DNA of 38,067 bases from a virus, in the IMG/VR virus record IMGVR_UViG_3300046780_000204, positions 1 to 38,067 of that record; one strand, written 5' to 3'. Below the pieces are notes generated by a model that saw nothing but the letters and a program-made list of their open reading frames with translations, had not been told where the DNA came from and did not search any database. This document shows positions 6,504 to 16,142 of this stretch, one piece after another. Position 1 is the stretch's first letter. Every line of letters starts with the position of its first letter. The position numbers were made by a program, and so were the translations under genes.

Positions 6504-7908
6504 GGCTTCGCTGGTAGCCTGGGCGCGCCACTGCGGCTATGAGCCGGCGCGGCACCATCGGTTGCTGATCGAGAAGCTGACGCAGGTTGCCAATGGCGAA
6601 ATCGATCGTCTGGCTGTCTTTATGCCGCCCGGCTCGGCCAAGTCGACTTACGGCTCGATACTGTTTCCGCCGTGGTTCATGGCTCGCTCGCCTGGCCGCT
6701 CGATCATTGCGGCCTCGCACACCACCGAGCTTGCGCAGAAATGGGGCCGCAAGGTCCGCAATCTGATCGCCGAGCATGGCCCGACGCTGGCGGCGGTTCT
6801 TTCGCAAGACAGCCAAGCAGCGGGACGCTGGGCGCTTGCGTCGGGTGGCGAATACTATGCGGCAGGCGTTGGAACAGGCATCACCGGCTTCCGCGCCGAT
6901 GGCGCCATCATCGACGACCCGATCCGGTCGCGCGAGGACGCGGACTCCGAGACGGTGAGGGAGCGAACCTGGGAGTGGTACAAATCGGACCTGCTGACGC
7001 GGCTGCGCCCAGGTGGCTTCGTGGTGCTCATTCAGACCAGATGGCACGAAGTGGACCTCGCCGGCATGGTGCTCGAGGAGATGGAGCGCGGTGGCGACCG
7101 CTGGAGCGTGCTGTCGCTGCCGGCGGAGGCCGAGGAGAACGACCCGCTGGGCCGCGCGCCCGGCGAATGGCTGTGGGATGATGCCTACGGCTATGCCAGG
7201 TTCCTGGCGCGGGAGAAGGCCACCCAGATACCGCGCAACTGGTCGGCGCTCTACCAGCAGCGCCCGACGCCTGAGACCGGAGACTACTTCAAGGAGGAGT
7301 GGCTGCGGCCGTATACGAAGGCGCCGGCGCGCGCCACGCTCAACGTCTATGGCGCGAGCGACTACGCGGTAACGAGCGACGGCGGCGACTACACGGTGCA
7401 TGTGATCGTGGGCGTCGATCCCGATGGCAAGATGTGGCTGCTCGACCTGTGGCGCAAGCAGGCATCGTCCGATGTCTGGGTCGAGGGCGTCTGCGACCTC
7501 GTCCTGGAATGGAAGCCGTGGCTGTGGGCCGAGGAGCAGGGCCAGATCAAGTCCGGCATCGGGCCGTTCCTCGATCAAAGGCTGATCGAGCGCAAGGCCT
7601 GGATCGGTCGCGAGCAGTTTCCGACCCGCGGCGATAAGGCGGTGCGGGCGCAGTCCATCCGCGGCCGCATGGCGCTGCAGGGGCTGCACGTCCCGACCGC
7701 GGCGCCCTGGTATGCGGCATTCCGCTCCGAGCTCCTGAGCTTCCCGGCCGGCAAGCACGACGACCAGGTGGACGCGCTGGGGCTGCTGGGGCAGCTCCTC
7801 GACCAGGTGTCGAGCGGGCGCAAGCCCAAGGCGCCGATCCTCGAGGAAGAGGTCGGCTACAAGCCGTTCGAGAACGAGCCCGTCACCGATAGCTTCCTGG
7901 CAATGTAG
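6418..7908 (+). CDS. Terminase large subunit
   Basis: The 496-residue product is the ATPase-nuclease of the packaging motor. Walker A is MPPGSAKST (69-77) and Walker B is AIIDD (163-167). A coupling motif is VLIQTRWH (203-210). The RNase-H-like nuclease has acidic residues in ASDYAVTSDGGD (Asp315), AEEQGQ (372-373) and GKHDDQVDAL (Asp448-449, 452). The start at 6418 keeps the conserved N-terminal AARQLLKRRRIRASL but overlaps the small subunit by 86 nt and lacks a strong ribosome site. With the P22-like portal, headful packaging is likely. Confidence 0.93.
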   Translation: MLNSSPTTSLPPISPQTAARQLLKRRRIRASLVAWARHCGYEPARHHRLLIEKLTQVANGEIDRLAVFMPPGSAKSTYGSILFPPWFMARSPGRSIIAASHTTELAQKWGRKVRNLIAEHGPTLAAVLSQDSQAAGRWALASGGEYYAAGVGTGITGFRADGAIIDDPIRSREDADSETVRERTWEWYKSDLLTRLRPGGFVVLIQTRWHEVDLAGMVLEEMERGGDRWSVLSLPAEAEENDPLGRAPGEWLWDDAYGYARFLAREKATQIPRNWSALYQQRPTPETGDYFKEEWLRPYTKAPARATLNVYGASDYAVTSDGGDYTVHVIVGVDPDGKMWLLDLWRKQASSDVWVEGVCDLVLEWKPWLWAEEQGQIKSGIGPFLDQRLIERKAWIGREQFPTRGDKAVRAQSIRGRMALQGLHVPTAAPWYAAFRSELLSFPAGKHDDQVDALGLLGQLLDQVSSGRKPKAPILEEEVGYKPFENEPVTDSFLAM

Positions 7909-7917
7909 AGGCACATA

Positions 7918-10029
7918 ATGGCATTCGGCGGCCTTCCGGCACGATCGCAGAGCAATCCGGGCGATCAGCTCCCGAGGCGCAATATTCTCTCGGGCGTCGG
8001 CGTGCTCGGCGGGCGGCAATTCGGCGGCGATACCATGGGGCGCAACGCCGCGCGCAATAACTCCGGCTTCAAGTCGCAGACCGGGACAGTGGGCAACTGG
8101 GGCACCGAGGCGCCCGACGAATACGACTTCTCGGGCGACGAGGACGGCTATTTCCCGGTCACGCGACTACGGCAACAATATACCGACTATCTGGCAACGA
8201 AGGTGCTGGAATATGAGGAGCAGAAAGTCTCGCGCCACTACTATCACGGCGCGCACTGGACGGCCGAGGAAATCCGCATCCTCCGGCAGCGCAAGCAGCC
8301 GATCATCACATTCAACCGGATCAACCGAAAGGTTGACGGCATCACAGCGCTTGTGCAGCGACTTCGCCAAGACCCAAAGGCTTTTCCCCGATCGCCTAAG
8401 AATGCCGGCGGCGCCGAGCTCGCCACGCAATGCATCCGCGCCGCGCTCGACGGGATGGATTTCAAATATCTCGACTTCGAATGCACCAAGCAGGCCGCCA
8501 TCGACGGCATCGGCGGAATCGAGCTCAAGCTGATCGAAGGCGACCATGGCGACCCGGATATTGGCGGTGATTTTATTTTCGGCGATGATTTTTTCTACGA
8601 TCCTCGTTCTTACAAGCCTGATTTTAGTGACGCCCGTTATATGGGTATTGCTAAATGGTTGGACGTGGAGGCGGCAATCGAGCTTTTCCCCGACAAGGAG
8701 GAAGAGCTTAGAACCCTCATGGTCGACACGGGCTTCGATCTCACGACACATTCGGATCGCGAGTTCAAGTGGGTCTACGTCAACGAGCAAAGACTTCGAC
8801 TGATCGAGCACTGGTACAAGCACAAAGGCAAATGGTACTGGGCGTTCTATTGCAGCTTCATTTTGCTTGATCAGGGCGTGTCGCCGTTCCTCGACGAGCG
8901 CAACCGCCCGATGAACCGGTATGTCATGTTCTCTGCCGCGGTCGACCACGATGGAGACAGATATGGTTTCGTCCGCAACCTCAAAGGCCCGCAAGACGAA
9001 GTCAACCAGCGACGGTCCAAGGCGCTCTTTATCTCGAACGTTACGCGCACTTTCGCGCAGAAAGGCTCGGTTGACGATGTGGAAACAGCTCGCCGAGAAA
9101 GCTCGCGCCCCGACGGATGGGTAGAATACAACAAGGGCTTCGAGAAGCCGATGCCGGACGATCGGCAGGCCGACCTGGCGGCGCAACTGCAACTCATGCA
9201 GACAGCGACGAGCGAAATCGATGGGTTTGCCAACATACGACCCGACGCCATCGGAGCGGATGACAGCACGTTTCATTCAGGGGTGGCGATTAATTACCTT
9301 CAAAAGGCCGGGATCGCCGAACTCGGTTCGTTCATACTGGCATATCGAGCGTGGAAACTGCGTGTTTATCGTACCGTGTGGAATATCGTCAAACGCACCT
9401 GGAACCAGGAGCGGTTCATCCGGGTCGGCACCGACGACACCCAAAAGCTGATTCAGATCAACGGTTTCGGCAAAGACCAATTCGGCCGTCCCGGCTTCAT
9501 CAATGCGATCGGCGACATCGAGGTCGAGATCGTGCTGGACGAGGGGCCGGATAACGCCAACCTGATGCAGGACGCCTACGAGGTGCTGGCGCAACAGCCG
9601 CCGGGGACGATCCCGCCGCAAGTCCTGATCCAGATGATGCCGATCGCGGACAGCATCAAGAAGCAGCTCGTGCAGATGATGAGCCAGCAAGACCCGATGG
9701 CGCAGCAGGCCAAGCAATTGACCAACCAACGGCTCGGCGCCGAGGTGGACGAGAAGAAGGCCGGCACCATTCACCGCTATGCGCAGGCCGCCAAGGCGGC
9801 GTCCGAGGCGCACACCAACGTCACGGCGCTGGTGCATCAAGCCATGGGCATCACGCAGGCGGGCGTGCTGGATGCCAATACACCGGACCAGCCTGGGCAG
9901 GGTGGCCAGCAGCCGCCATCTGGACTGCCGCCGCCCGTGCAGCAACCACAGCCCATGCGCGTCCAGCCGTTCGCCCGGCCAGCAGCGCCTCGGCGTTTCG
10001 CACCAGCCCCGATGCGGCGGCCAGCTTAA
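7918..10029 (+). CDS. Portal protein, P22-like
   Basis: This encodes 703 residues, about the size of P22 gp1. Typical segments are YYHGAHWTAEEIRILRQRKQ, ITFNRINRKVDGITALVQRL and the acidic FIFGDDFFYDP stretch near 215-225. The C-terminus is Gln/Pro-rich and probably makes the barrel and flexible tail. Twelve copies form the dodecameric ring at the unique vertex through which DNA enters and leaves. The start follows the large-terminase stop by 9 nt. The middle of the gene (about 8550-9400) is locally less GC-rich than its ends, which may reflect mosaic ancestry. Confidence 0.9.
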   Translation: MAFGGLPARSQSNPGDQLPRRNILSGVGVLGGRQFGGDTMGRNAARNNSGFKSQTGTVGNWGTEAPDEYDFSGDEDGYFPVTRLRQQYTDYLATKVLEYEEQKVSRHYYHGAHWTAEEIRILRQRKQPIITFNRINRKVDGITALVQRLRQDPKAFPRSPKNAGGAELATQCIRAALDGMDFKYLDFECTKQAAIDGIGGIELKLIEGDHGDPDIGGDFIFGDDFFYDPRSYKPDFSDARYMGIAKWLDVEAAIELFPDKEEELRTLMVDTGFDLTTHSDREFKWVYVNEQRLRLIEHWYKHKGKWYWAFYCSFILLDQGVSPFLDERNRPMNRYVMFSAAVDHDGDRYGFVRNLKGPQDEVNQRRSKALFISNVTRTFAQKGSVDDVETARRESSRPDGWVEYNKGFEKPMPDDRQADLAAQLQLMQTATSEIDGFANIRPDAIGADDSTFHSGVAINYLQKAGIAELGSFILAYRAWKLRVYRTVWNIVKRTWNQERFIRVGTDDTQKLIQINGFGKDQFGRPGFINAIGDIEVEIVLDEGPDNANLMQDAYEVLAQQPPGTIPPQVLIQMMPIADSIKKQLVQMMSQQDPMAQQAKQLTNQRLGAEVDEKKAGTIHRYAQAAKAASEAHTNVTALVHQAMGITQAGVLDANTPDQPGQGGQQPPSGLPPPVQQPQPMRVQPFARPAAPRRFAPAPMRRPA

Positions 10030-10039
10030 GAGGTTCCCC

Positions 10040-10444
10040 ATGCTCAGATTGCTTCTCGCCGCGCTGGCAACAGCGTGGTGCTCGGCCGCGTTTGCGCAGT
10101 CGGCGCCGCTCAAATACGACAGCCTCGCCTCCACCAACTCGACCCTGGTCGTTTCCGGCGCCGTGCAGCTTCGCGTGCTCGGCCTGTTCAATACCACGAC
10201 CTCGATCTATTGGCTGAAGCTTTACGATCTTGCCGTGGCGCCGACCTGCGGCACCTCGGTCGTGAAGTGGAAGGTGCCGATCCCGTTCGCGGCCTCGAAT
10301 GCCGGCGGCGGCGCCGTCATGCCGATCTCCGATGGCTTGGCATTCGCCAATGGCCTCGGCTTCTGCCTCACCGGACTGCAGGCCGACAGCGACACCACGG
10401 TGGCGGCGACCGGCCTGGCGCTCAATTTCGGCATCAAACAATGA
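10040..10444 (+). CDS. Signal-peptide-bearing decoration-type protein
   Basis: This encodes 134 residues. The N-terminus MLRLLLAALATAWCSAAFAQ is a textbook Sec signal peptide with an Ala-x-Ala cleavage site. The mature part (LVVSGAVQLRVLGLFNTTTS, YWLKLYDLAVAPTCG, then a VPIPFAAS-type segment) resembles small beta-rich phage surface/decoration domains (LKLYN..AP.xG...IPIPA). It starts 10 nt after the portal stop, and its own stop overlaps the next start (ATGA). A signal peptide is odd on a protein expected to join a cytoplasmically assembled virion. Role: virion decoration or an exported product, unresolved. Confidence 0.75.
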   Translation: MLRLLLAALATAWCSAAFAQSAPLKYDSLASTNSTLVVSGAVQLRVLGLFNTTTSIYWLKLYDLAVAPTCGTSVVKWKVPIPFAASNAGGGAVMPISDGLAFANGLGFCLTGLQADSDTTVAATGLALNFGIKQ

Positions 10445-10626
10445 GAATGCTCATAACGGCGCTTCTCATCGCCCTGGCATCGTCGGCGCCGGCGCAACTG
10501 CTGACCACGGAATATGGCTCAGGTGGCTTTAGCACCGTCGTGGTCGCCCCCTGCGGCACTGGCACGATCGATGTCAGCGGGACAAATCTGTGCATCCTTC
10601 CCTTAATGTTGGGGTTAGCGCGATGA
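10441..10626 (+). CDS. Tiny exported protein
   Basis: This encodes 61 residues, the first ~19 of which are a signal peptide (MRMLITALLIALASSAPAQ). The mature ~42 residues have two Cys (CGTGTIDVSGTNLC) that could form a disulfide in the periplasm. The start overlaps the previous stop (ATGA) and the stop overlaps the next start (ATGA), so three exported-protein genes are coupled in series. No family was recognised. Confidence 0.65.
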   Translation: MRMLITALLIALASSAPAQLLTTEYGSGGFSTVVVAPCGTGTIDVSGTNLCILPLMLGLAR

Positions 10627-11804
10627 GAAAATGGCTTCTGCGCATAGTCTATGCGGCGATCGTGCTGGCCCCTCCGGTGGCGCTGGCGGATTATCTGGCC
10701 ACGGCAGGCGGCGCCACCACGGTGTTTGCCTTCGTCTGCTCGGCCACCAAGGTCTGCCCGGCATTCGTGCTGATCGACTCGACCAACGTCGAGAAGGCGA
10801 CCGCCGGCAACCCGCTGCGGGTCGATCCCACCGGCACTACGCCACAGCCGGTCAATGCAACGCAGACAGGCACCTGGACGGTCCAACCCGGCAACACCGC
10901 TAACACGACCGCCTGGAAGGTGGACGGCTCGGCCGTCACGCAACCGGTGAGCCCGACCACTGCGGCGAACTGGGGCATCGGCACCACGACCTACAACAGT
11001 GCGCTTGTCGCCAATGGGCAGGTCGCGCTCGGGCAGTTCTTGACCGCCCCCGGCACCCTGACCACCACCAACATGGCGCCGTTCCAGCTTGACGCGAACG
11101 GCAACCTCCGCGTCAACGTAATGGTAGGCGGCGGGGGCGGCGGCGGCCTCTCCGTTATGGACACCGCGGCATTCACGGCCGGCTCTTCCAACTTCACCCC
11201 TGGCGGCGGCGTGTTCAACGATGCCGCCACACTGACCACCGGTCAGCAGGGCACCTTCCGCATGACCACCAAGCGTGCGCAGGTCATCGACGTGGACACG
11301 ACCGGCAATCAGTTGCACGCCGACATGATCGCACCCATTCCGGCCTGCGCGGCGAGTCCTTGCGTCACCACCATCGGGCGGATCGGCATCGATCACACCA
11401 CGCCGGGAACAACCGATGGGATCACTATTTTTCCCGATAGCTCCGCCGGTACTTCCGGCACCACGGCGGTCGCCGGAACGACAGCCTCCAGCGTGGTGGC
11501 CAAGGCATCGGCCGGCAATTTGCAGAACGCCTACGTGACCAGCTCGGCGGCCGGCTGGGTCTTCATCATCAACGCGGCTTCGCTTCCGGCCAATGCCACG
11601 CTCACGATCGGGACCGCCTCAGGAAACTTGCAAGGATGCTTCGAGCTCCAGAAGGGCGTCACCGATTGGGGCGCAAGCATCAACTACAATCCTGGTCCAT
11701 GGGAGCACTTCTCGACCGGCATCGTGGTGGCCATCTCCTCGACCGACTGCCCGGTGCTGACGGCAGCCTCGACTGGCAAGTTCCTGCACTCTCAGGCGAA
11801 CTGA
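10623..11804 (+). CDS. Signal-peptide-bearing Thr/Gly-rich structural-type protein
   Basis: This encodes 393 residues. The signal peptide is about residues 1-22 (MRKWLLRIVYAAIVLAPPVA, site after ALA). The mature part is Thr/Gly/Ala-rich and beta-prone: a repetitive TGTWTVQPGNTANTTAWKV region, a Gly-run linker (VGGGGGGGLSVMD, near 178-190), then a C-terminal beta domain with paired Cys (CAASPC) resembling phage fibre/decoration modules. ATG 10623 overlaps the upstream stop; the in-frame ATG at 10590 would bury the signal peptide and is rejected. Its role is unknown; virion fibre or secreted protein are both possible. Confidence 0.75.
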   Translation: MRKWLLRIVYAAIVLAPPVALADYLATAGGATTVFAFVCSATKVCPAFVLIDSTNVEKATAGNPLRVDPTGTTPQPVNATQTGTWTVQPGNTANTTAWKVDGSAVTQPVSPTTAANWGIGTTTYNSALVANGQVALGQFLTAPGTLTTTNMAPFQLDANGNLRVNVMVGGGGGGGLSVMDTAAFTAGSSNFTPGGGVFNDAATLTTGQQGTFRMTTKRAQVIDVDTTGNQLHADMIAPIPACAASPCVTTIGRIGIDHTTPGTTDGITIFPDSSAGTSGTTAVAGTTASSVVAKASAGNLQNAYVTSSAAGWVFIINAASLPANATLTIGTASGNLQGCFELQKGVTDWGASINYNPGPWEHFSTGIVVAISSTDCPVLTAASTGKFLHSQAN

Positions 11805-11805
11805 C

Positions 11806-12768
11806 ATGCAGGCGCGTTTTCTCACGGCGCTAATTCTGCTGATCGGCATCGTCTGGCTTGCGCAGCAGCCGGCCTCGCGCGCGCAGCTTGGCGTGCTCGG
11901 TTGCGGGCAGGTGGGGCAGCGGACGTTGCTGTTCCAGCCGTGCGCGGTAGCAGGCGGCGGTGGCGGCTACGTCGGCCCCGGCAATGTCGTCTCGGGCGCC
12001 AAGGCCTGGTGGGGGTCGAGCGGCTACACCTCGACCGACACCGGCAACGCCATGGAAGTCTGCGAGCCGACCAACACGACGTGTGTTAATTGGGCAATCG
12101 GCGCTAGCGGCTACGTGACCCCGGCATTAGTAGGCGGAGCCGATTGCACCATGGTGACCTGCACGATACGAACTTTCTATGACCGAAGCGGGAGCAATAG
12201 CTGTGGTGGAGCGCCTTGCAATGTGGTGGAGACTTCCGCAACCAATCGCGCGATTGTAGCATTTAACGCAATCATCAGCACAATACCTTGCGCATTCCAG
12301 CCTGGAAATTCGGGGAACGGCTATTCCATCGCCACCGGTTTCAACCAATCCCAGCCGACGACTGTACTGGCTGTCACGGAGAGGAACTCTCATTTCACCA
12401 CACAGGGCGTCTACCTCCAGTCCAACACACTGTACCCGCTCCTGCAAAGCAGCAGCGCGAATACGGTGACCACCTACGGCGGAACGCTGGTGACCGCGAC
12501 GGCGAGCGACAGCGCGTTCCATTCCATCCAGGCCGTTGACCGCACGCCAAACTCGGACTTCCAGGTTGACAGCACGCAAACGCTCGGCGCCGCCGACCCT
12601 GGCGGTGGATCGATGTCCGTCGGTGGCGGCGTGAACGTGCTGTTTGACGGGGGCACGAGTGCTTCGCAAGGGTATATGTGCGATCTCGGGATATGGGGCG
12701 TGGCATTCTCCGGCGCCAACCTGACGGCTATGAACGCCAACCGCCATGCAGCCTATGGTGTTTGGTAA
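11806..12768 (+). CDS. Exported lectin/arabinofuranosidase-fold-like protein
   Basis: This encodes 320 residues. A signal peptide (MQARFLTALILLIGIVWLAQ, then PASRAQ) precedes a beta-rich domain. AKAWWGSSGYTSTDTGNAME and CTIRTFYDRSGSNSC recall the jelly-roll domain of arabinofuranosidase-B-like and LamG-type carbohydrate-binding phage appendages (compare the CTV..WYDQSG pattern). Eight or more Cys occur in the mature part, unusual for a cytoplasmic virion protein but reasonable for an exported one. Only one base separates it from the upstream stop; its stop shares a base with the next ATG (TAATG). Catalytic residues were not identified. Confidence 0.65.
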   Translation: MQARFLTALILLIGIVWLAQQPASRAQLGVLGCGQVGQRTLLFQPCAVAGGGGGYVGPGNVVSGAKAWWGSSGYTSTDTGNAMEVCEPTNTTCVNWAIGASGYVTPALVGGADCTMVTCTIRTFYDRSGSNSCGGAPCNVVETSATNRAIVAFNAIISTIPCAFQPGNSGNGYSIATGFNQSQPTTVLAVTERNSHFTTQGVYLQSNTLYPLLQSSSANTVTTYGGTLVTATASDSAFHSIQAVDRTPNSDFQVDSTQTLGAADPGGGSMSVGGGVNVLFDGGTSASQGYMCDLGIWGVAFSGANLTAMNANRHAAYGVW

Positions 12769-15700
12769 TGCGGATCATAGCGGCGTTCCTGGTCCTGTTT
12801 GGGCTTTGTGTCTCCGCAGGAGCTTGGCCGCGGCACGGCGCACCCACCGGCGGCGGTGCGGTAGCCCCTGGCCTCGTGCTCGGCACCTACGGCTCCACCA
12901 CCGCCTCGGGCTGGACCACCATCGGCCCCAGCAACGGCACTCTGCCCAGCGGGATGTTCACCAACATCATCTATGTCTCCGACTCCATGGGCAGCGACAG
13001 CCGCGACGGCTCGACGCCTACCTTCATCGATGACGGCAATACTGAACAATTTGAACTGAGTACGGCTCAGAACGTGTTTCTTAATGATGTCTACGCGGCC
13101 CCGAACGGTACACATTTCACAGTCGCGGTCACCAATTCATTCGCGATCAGCGGCGCTGATGTCACGCTCGTTCAGATGAAAAACCGCACCGGCACCCCGG
13201 ATGCCAGCGGTACGCTGACCTGCTTTGGATCATGCACCGGCCCAATGACGATGGGCTACAACTCCGCCGTCCCCGGCATCCACGGGCCGGTCAAGACCCT
13301 CATAAAGGCCATCGGTGGCGCCGGTCCTGGCGTATATGATCCTGACGATACCAAACCATTCGGCCTCCTCAACGGCGACGGAACCGGCCTCGGCACTAAG
13401 GGCAACTGGAGAACAGCTGGCAGCATTGCTTCCAGCTTTGCGCTGCGCAGCGGTGCTCCGGATTGGGTTCTGTTGCGCATGGGCGATACCTGGGTTGGAC
13501 AGGCGTTAGAGACGGCATTCACAGGCGGAATAGGTGGAAACACGGATAATTTCGGCAAGAGAGGATTTTCCGAGCAGGAGCCGATGGTCATCTCGGCCTA
13601 TGACGAGGACGTTCCGGTCACGTCCCCTAATCTCCCCTCCGGGATGCGTGCTCGTCCGATCATCGAGGTCCCAAGCGCAACTGCTGCCTACGCGGCGATG
13701 CAAGGCGCTGGGCACTATGCTGAATTTGCCAACCGTGCTGGAATTCAGCCGCAAGGCGCAGGTGGGGCCGGCGATTATCTCGTTATCATGGGAATTGACT
13801 TCTACGCAGCGCAACGCAACCCCACCGACCCGGCATATGTCCTAGAGGCCAATGTTGCAGACAATACGGCTGTGAATATTAGAGGGGGACAAGTAGGGAT
13901 TCTGATTGAGGACAGCCGCGCCAGATGGTTCTGGAACGGATTCATCTTCACAAATGGCGGAGCCGGGTCGACTGCCGATGTGAATGTCCGACGCAATCAG
14001 GTCGACCATTGCTGGGGTACTCTCCCGGCCGAAAACCACACCATCGGAATGGCGATTGATGACATCGTCGCAGTCGGTGGCGCCATCTCCCCAGGGTTTA
14101 ACTTCGAGGAGAACGTGGGCGATTTGTGTGGGTGGTTCGGCGCCAATTTTGCGTTTGGAGATGACTTAAGCCGCAACTTCTACATTCAATGGAACTCCGT
14201 GTTCGGCAATCGGCGTGGCAACACCAGTACACGAAGCGGGTCGGAGGATTTCCAATTCCGGTCAGGTGGCATCATAACCGACAATTTTACCTTCGAGGGC
14301 AGCTACGGGTTCGACGTAGGGCATCCAGAGGGATTTCCCGCACTCACCAGCAGCACGGTTGTGACCAACAACGTGATCCAAGCTCCGGTTTCGCCCGAAG
14401 GAAAGTCCCCCGTTGGGATCAACTTCTACAATAACGACAATATCTCTCCTACCGGAAACATCATTTACAATGCGGATATGACCATTAGCACTTCCTACAA
14501 ATACGCAGCAACCGACGCTTACTCTGGAACTATTTGGCTATACAATCTGGCAAACCCAGGGACCGGTGGAACACCAGGATCGTACTCCATAAGCGCTGGT
14601 GGGCCGGGTTGCTTTGGGGGCTCAAATTTCACCGGGGGAACTGGGACCTCCCCGTCCCCATTTGCCATAACGGTCGGCGGTGGTGGATCGATCACAAGCC
14701 TGCAATTCGTGGAACCGGGAGCCAACGACACATACGAGGACGGCCAACTTCTGACGCCGGTGGCGAACAACCCAAGCCTCAGTACGACGGGCGTATCGTT
14801 CACTGCTGTCGGGACCGGGGGCACGTTGGGGGATTACGGCACCAATTTTGGCGCTCCGTTCTTCGGGCATTGCCCGCGCAATCCCGCTATCCCGCAGATC
14901 GGGGATGCCAGCTTTGGCGTCGCGTTGACCAATTTCTCCGGCAGCATGGCCGGATCGGGCGCGCTGGCGACGTTCATGATCAACTCCTTCACCGGCATGA
15001 CGCGTGCTCTTAACGGTGGCACAGGATTCTATGACGTAACCGGCACTCTCACCAACGGCACCACCATCCTTGGCAATGCCGATCGTCCCATCGTTGGGGA
15101 TACGATTACGGTCACTGGCGTCACGCCTTCTGCCTACAATGGTACTTGGACGCTTACGTCGGTCATTGATGCAGTCACCTGGGTGTGGTCACTGGGAACT
15201 GCTGTAGACCCCGGCCCGGTGACCGTGCAGGGGAAAGCCAACGCCATCCAGATCATCTCGACCGGATTGAGTTATCAGGTTGGAGACATTCTAACGGCCG
15301 CGTCAACCGATGTTGGCGGCCAAACCGGAATTCGGATCAGGGTCAATTCCGTGGGAAACTTAAGTGGGTGGACGGTTAATGTCGGCCGCATATTCAGCAA
15401 CGGTGTCCACAATTTGGATTTTGGTGGCAACATCATATTCAACTGGTGGGACCTGAGCCAGTCCCCTCCTAATCCAGCGACTGACGAGGGCGGTGTCAAT
15501 GACTCGCCTGGAGGCGTCCATGGGAGTGGAGCGGCTAATATCTGGACTCCAATCGTCGCTTGCACTGGGGCACAGTTCACTGGGGTGATCACGGCACCAA
15601 ACAATCTTGCGACCAGCGGTCTCATCAATGGTCCGATCGCCATTGGGCAGAATCTCACCGGTCCCGGCGTCACTGCCAGCACCACGATCACCGGCGGCTC

Positions 15701-15950
15701 AGGAACAAGCTGGACCGTCTCGCCTAATCAAACCGCCTCCAGTACCACGATGTACTCCTACACCTGCTCTCCGACCACGGTGTACACCGCTCCGTACAGG
15801 ACCGTGCAGACCTATGCGGGATCGCTTGGGCTAACCGCAACCATCGACGGCTATATGAATGCCGCGCTCGCCAATGCGAAGTGGAACTGGAACCCTGCGC
15901 TGACCGCCAACAACGGCCTCAACCCCTATATCCGCTTGGGATTTCAGTGA
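12768..15950 (+). CDS. Large exported beta-helix protein
   Basis: This encodes 1060 residues, the largest protein of the window. The signal peptide is about 1-19 (MRIIAAFLVLFGLCVSAGA). Residues ~370-590 contain repeating Asn/Gly-rich turns (IEDSRARWFWNGFIF, VNVRRNQVDHCWG, FEENVGDLCGWFG) typical of right-handed parallel beta-helices such as pectate-lyase and tailspike folds. Gly/Thr-rich Ig-like segments follow (e.g. NLTGPGVTASTTITGG near 970). ATG 12768 overlaps the upstream stop; an earlier in-frame ATG at 12678 lies in the upstream gene. Likely role: polysaccharide binding or cleavage, on the virion or outside the cell. Codon composition is somewhat less GC-rich than the terminase. Confidence 0.7.
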   Translation: MRIIAAFLVLFGLCVSAGAWPRHGAPTGGGAVAPGLVLGTYGSTTASGWTTIGPSNGTLPSGMFTNIIYVSDSMGSDSRDGSTPTFIDDGNTEQFELSTAQNVFLNDVYAAPNGTHFTVAVTNSFAISGADVTLVQMKNRTGTPDASGTLTCFGSCTGPMTMGYNSAVPGIHGPVKTLIKAIGGAGPGVYDPDDTKPFGLLNGDGTGLGTKGNWRTAGSIASSFALRSGAPDWVLLRMGDTWVGQALETAFTGGIGGNTDNFGKRGFSEQEPMVISAYDEDVPVTSPNLPSGMRARPIIEVPSATAAYAAMQGAGHYAEFANRAGIQPQGAGGAGDYLVIMGIDFYAAQRNPTDPAYVLEANVADNTAVNIRGGQVGILIEDSRARWFWNGFIFTNGGAGSTADVNVRRNQVDHCWGTLPAENHTIGMAIDDIVAVGGAISPGFNFEENVGDLCGWFGANFAFGDDLSRNFYIQWNSVFGNRRGNTSTRSGSEDFQFRSGGIITDNFTFEGSYGFDVGHPEGFPALTSSTVVTNNVIQAPVSPEGKSPVGINFYNNDNISPTGNIIYNADMTISTSYKYAATDAYSGTIWLYNLANPGTGGTPGSYSISAGGPGCFGGSNFTGGTGTSPSPFAITVGGGGSITSLQFVEPGANDTYEDGQLLTPVANNPSLSTTGVSFTAVGTGGTLGDYGTNFGAPFFGHCPRNPAIPQIGDASFGVALTNFSGSMAGSGALATFMINSFTGMTRALNGGTGFYDVTGTLTNGTTILGNADRPIVGDTITVTGVTPSAYNGTWTLTSVIDAVTWVWSLGTAVDPGPVTVQGKANAIQIISTGLSYQVGDILTAASTDVGGQTGIRIRVNSVGNLSGWTVNVGRIFSNGVHNLDFGGNIIFNWWDLSQSPPNPATDEGGVNDSPGGVHGSGAANIWTPIVACTGAQFTGVITAPNNLATSGLINGPIAIGQNLTGPGVTASTTITGGSGTSWTVSPNQTASSTTMYSYTCSPTTVYTAPYRTVQTYAGSLGLTATIDGYMNAALANAKWNWNPALTANNGLNPYIRLGFQ

Positions 15951-16138
15951 CCTACAACGCGCAATTCGCCCACATGGCCGCGCTCGACCGCTGGCCGAAG
16001 CGATGGCGCGAGCTCGCCTACGAATACGGCTTCAAGATCGTCAAGGAAATGCGCGACGAGGGCGGCGGCTACCACGCCGTCAAGACCGACCTGGAAACAT
16101 GGCGTGAACGCCGCCAGGACGAACTGTTGAGGAATTAA
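15947..16138 (+). CDS. Small helical protein before scaffold, GTG start
   Basis: This encodes 63 residues, Arg/Glu-rich and mostly helical (RWPKRWRELAYEYGFKIVKE). GTG 15947 overlaps the upstream stop (GTGA), matching the coupling seen in this operon; ATG 15974 is an alternative. It ends 4 nt before the scaffold start. No family was recognised. Location and size suggest an assembly factor. Confidence 0.6.
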   Translation: MTYNAQFAHMAALDRWPKRWRELAYEYGFKIVKEMRDEGGGYHAVKTDLETWRERRQDELLRN

Positions 16139-16142
16139 AGCA

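Noticed and set aside
6457-8019. Long minus-strand frame of about 520 codons opposite the large terminase
   Set aside because: It is the antisense shadow of a GC-rich gene: Arg/Leu/His-rich, no domain, and the plus strand has complete terminase motifs.
8167-10197. Two long minus-strand frames opposite the portal gene
   Set aside because: Composition is that of antisense to a high-GC gene and no motif is visible; the portal on the plus strand explains the region.
12127-12747. Minus-strand frames opposite the exported lectin-like gene
   Set aside because: They lack start signals and look like Arg/His-rich shadow translations.
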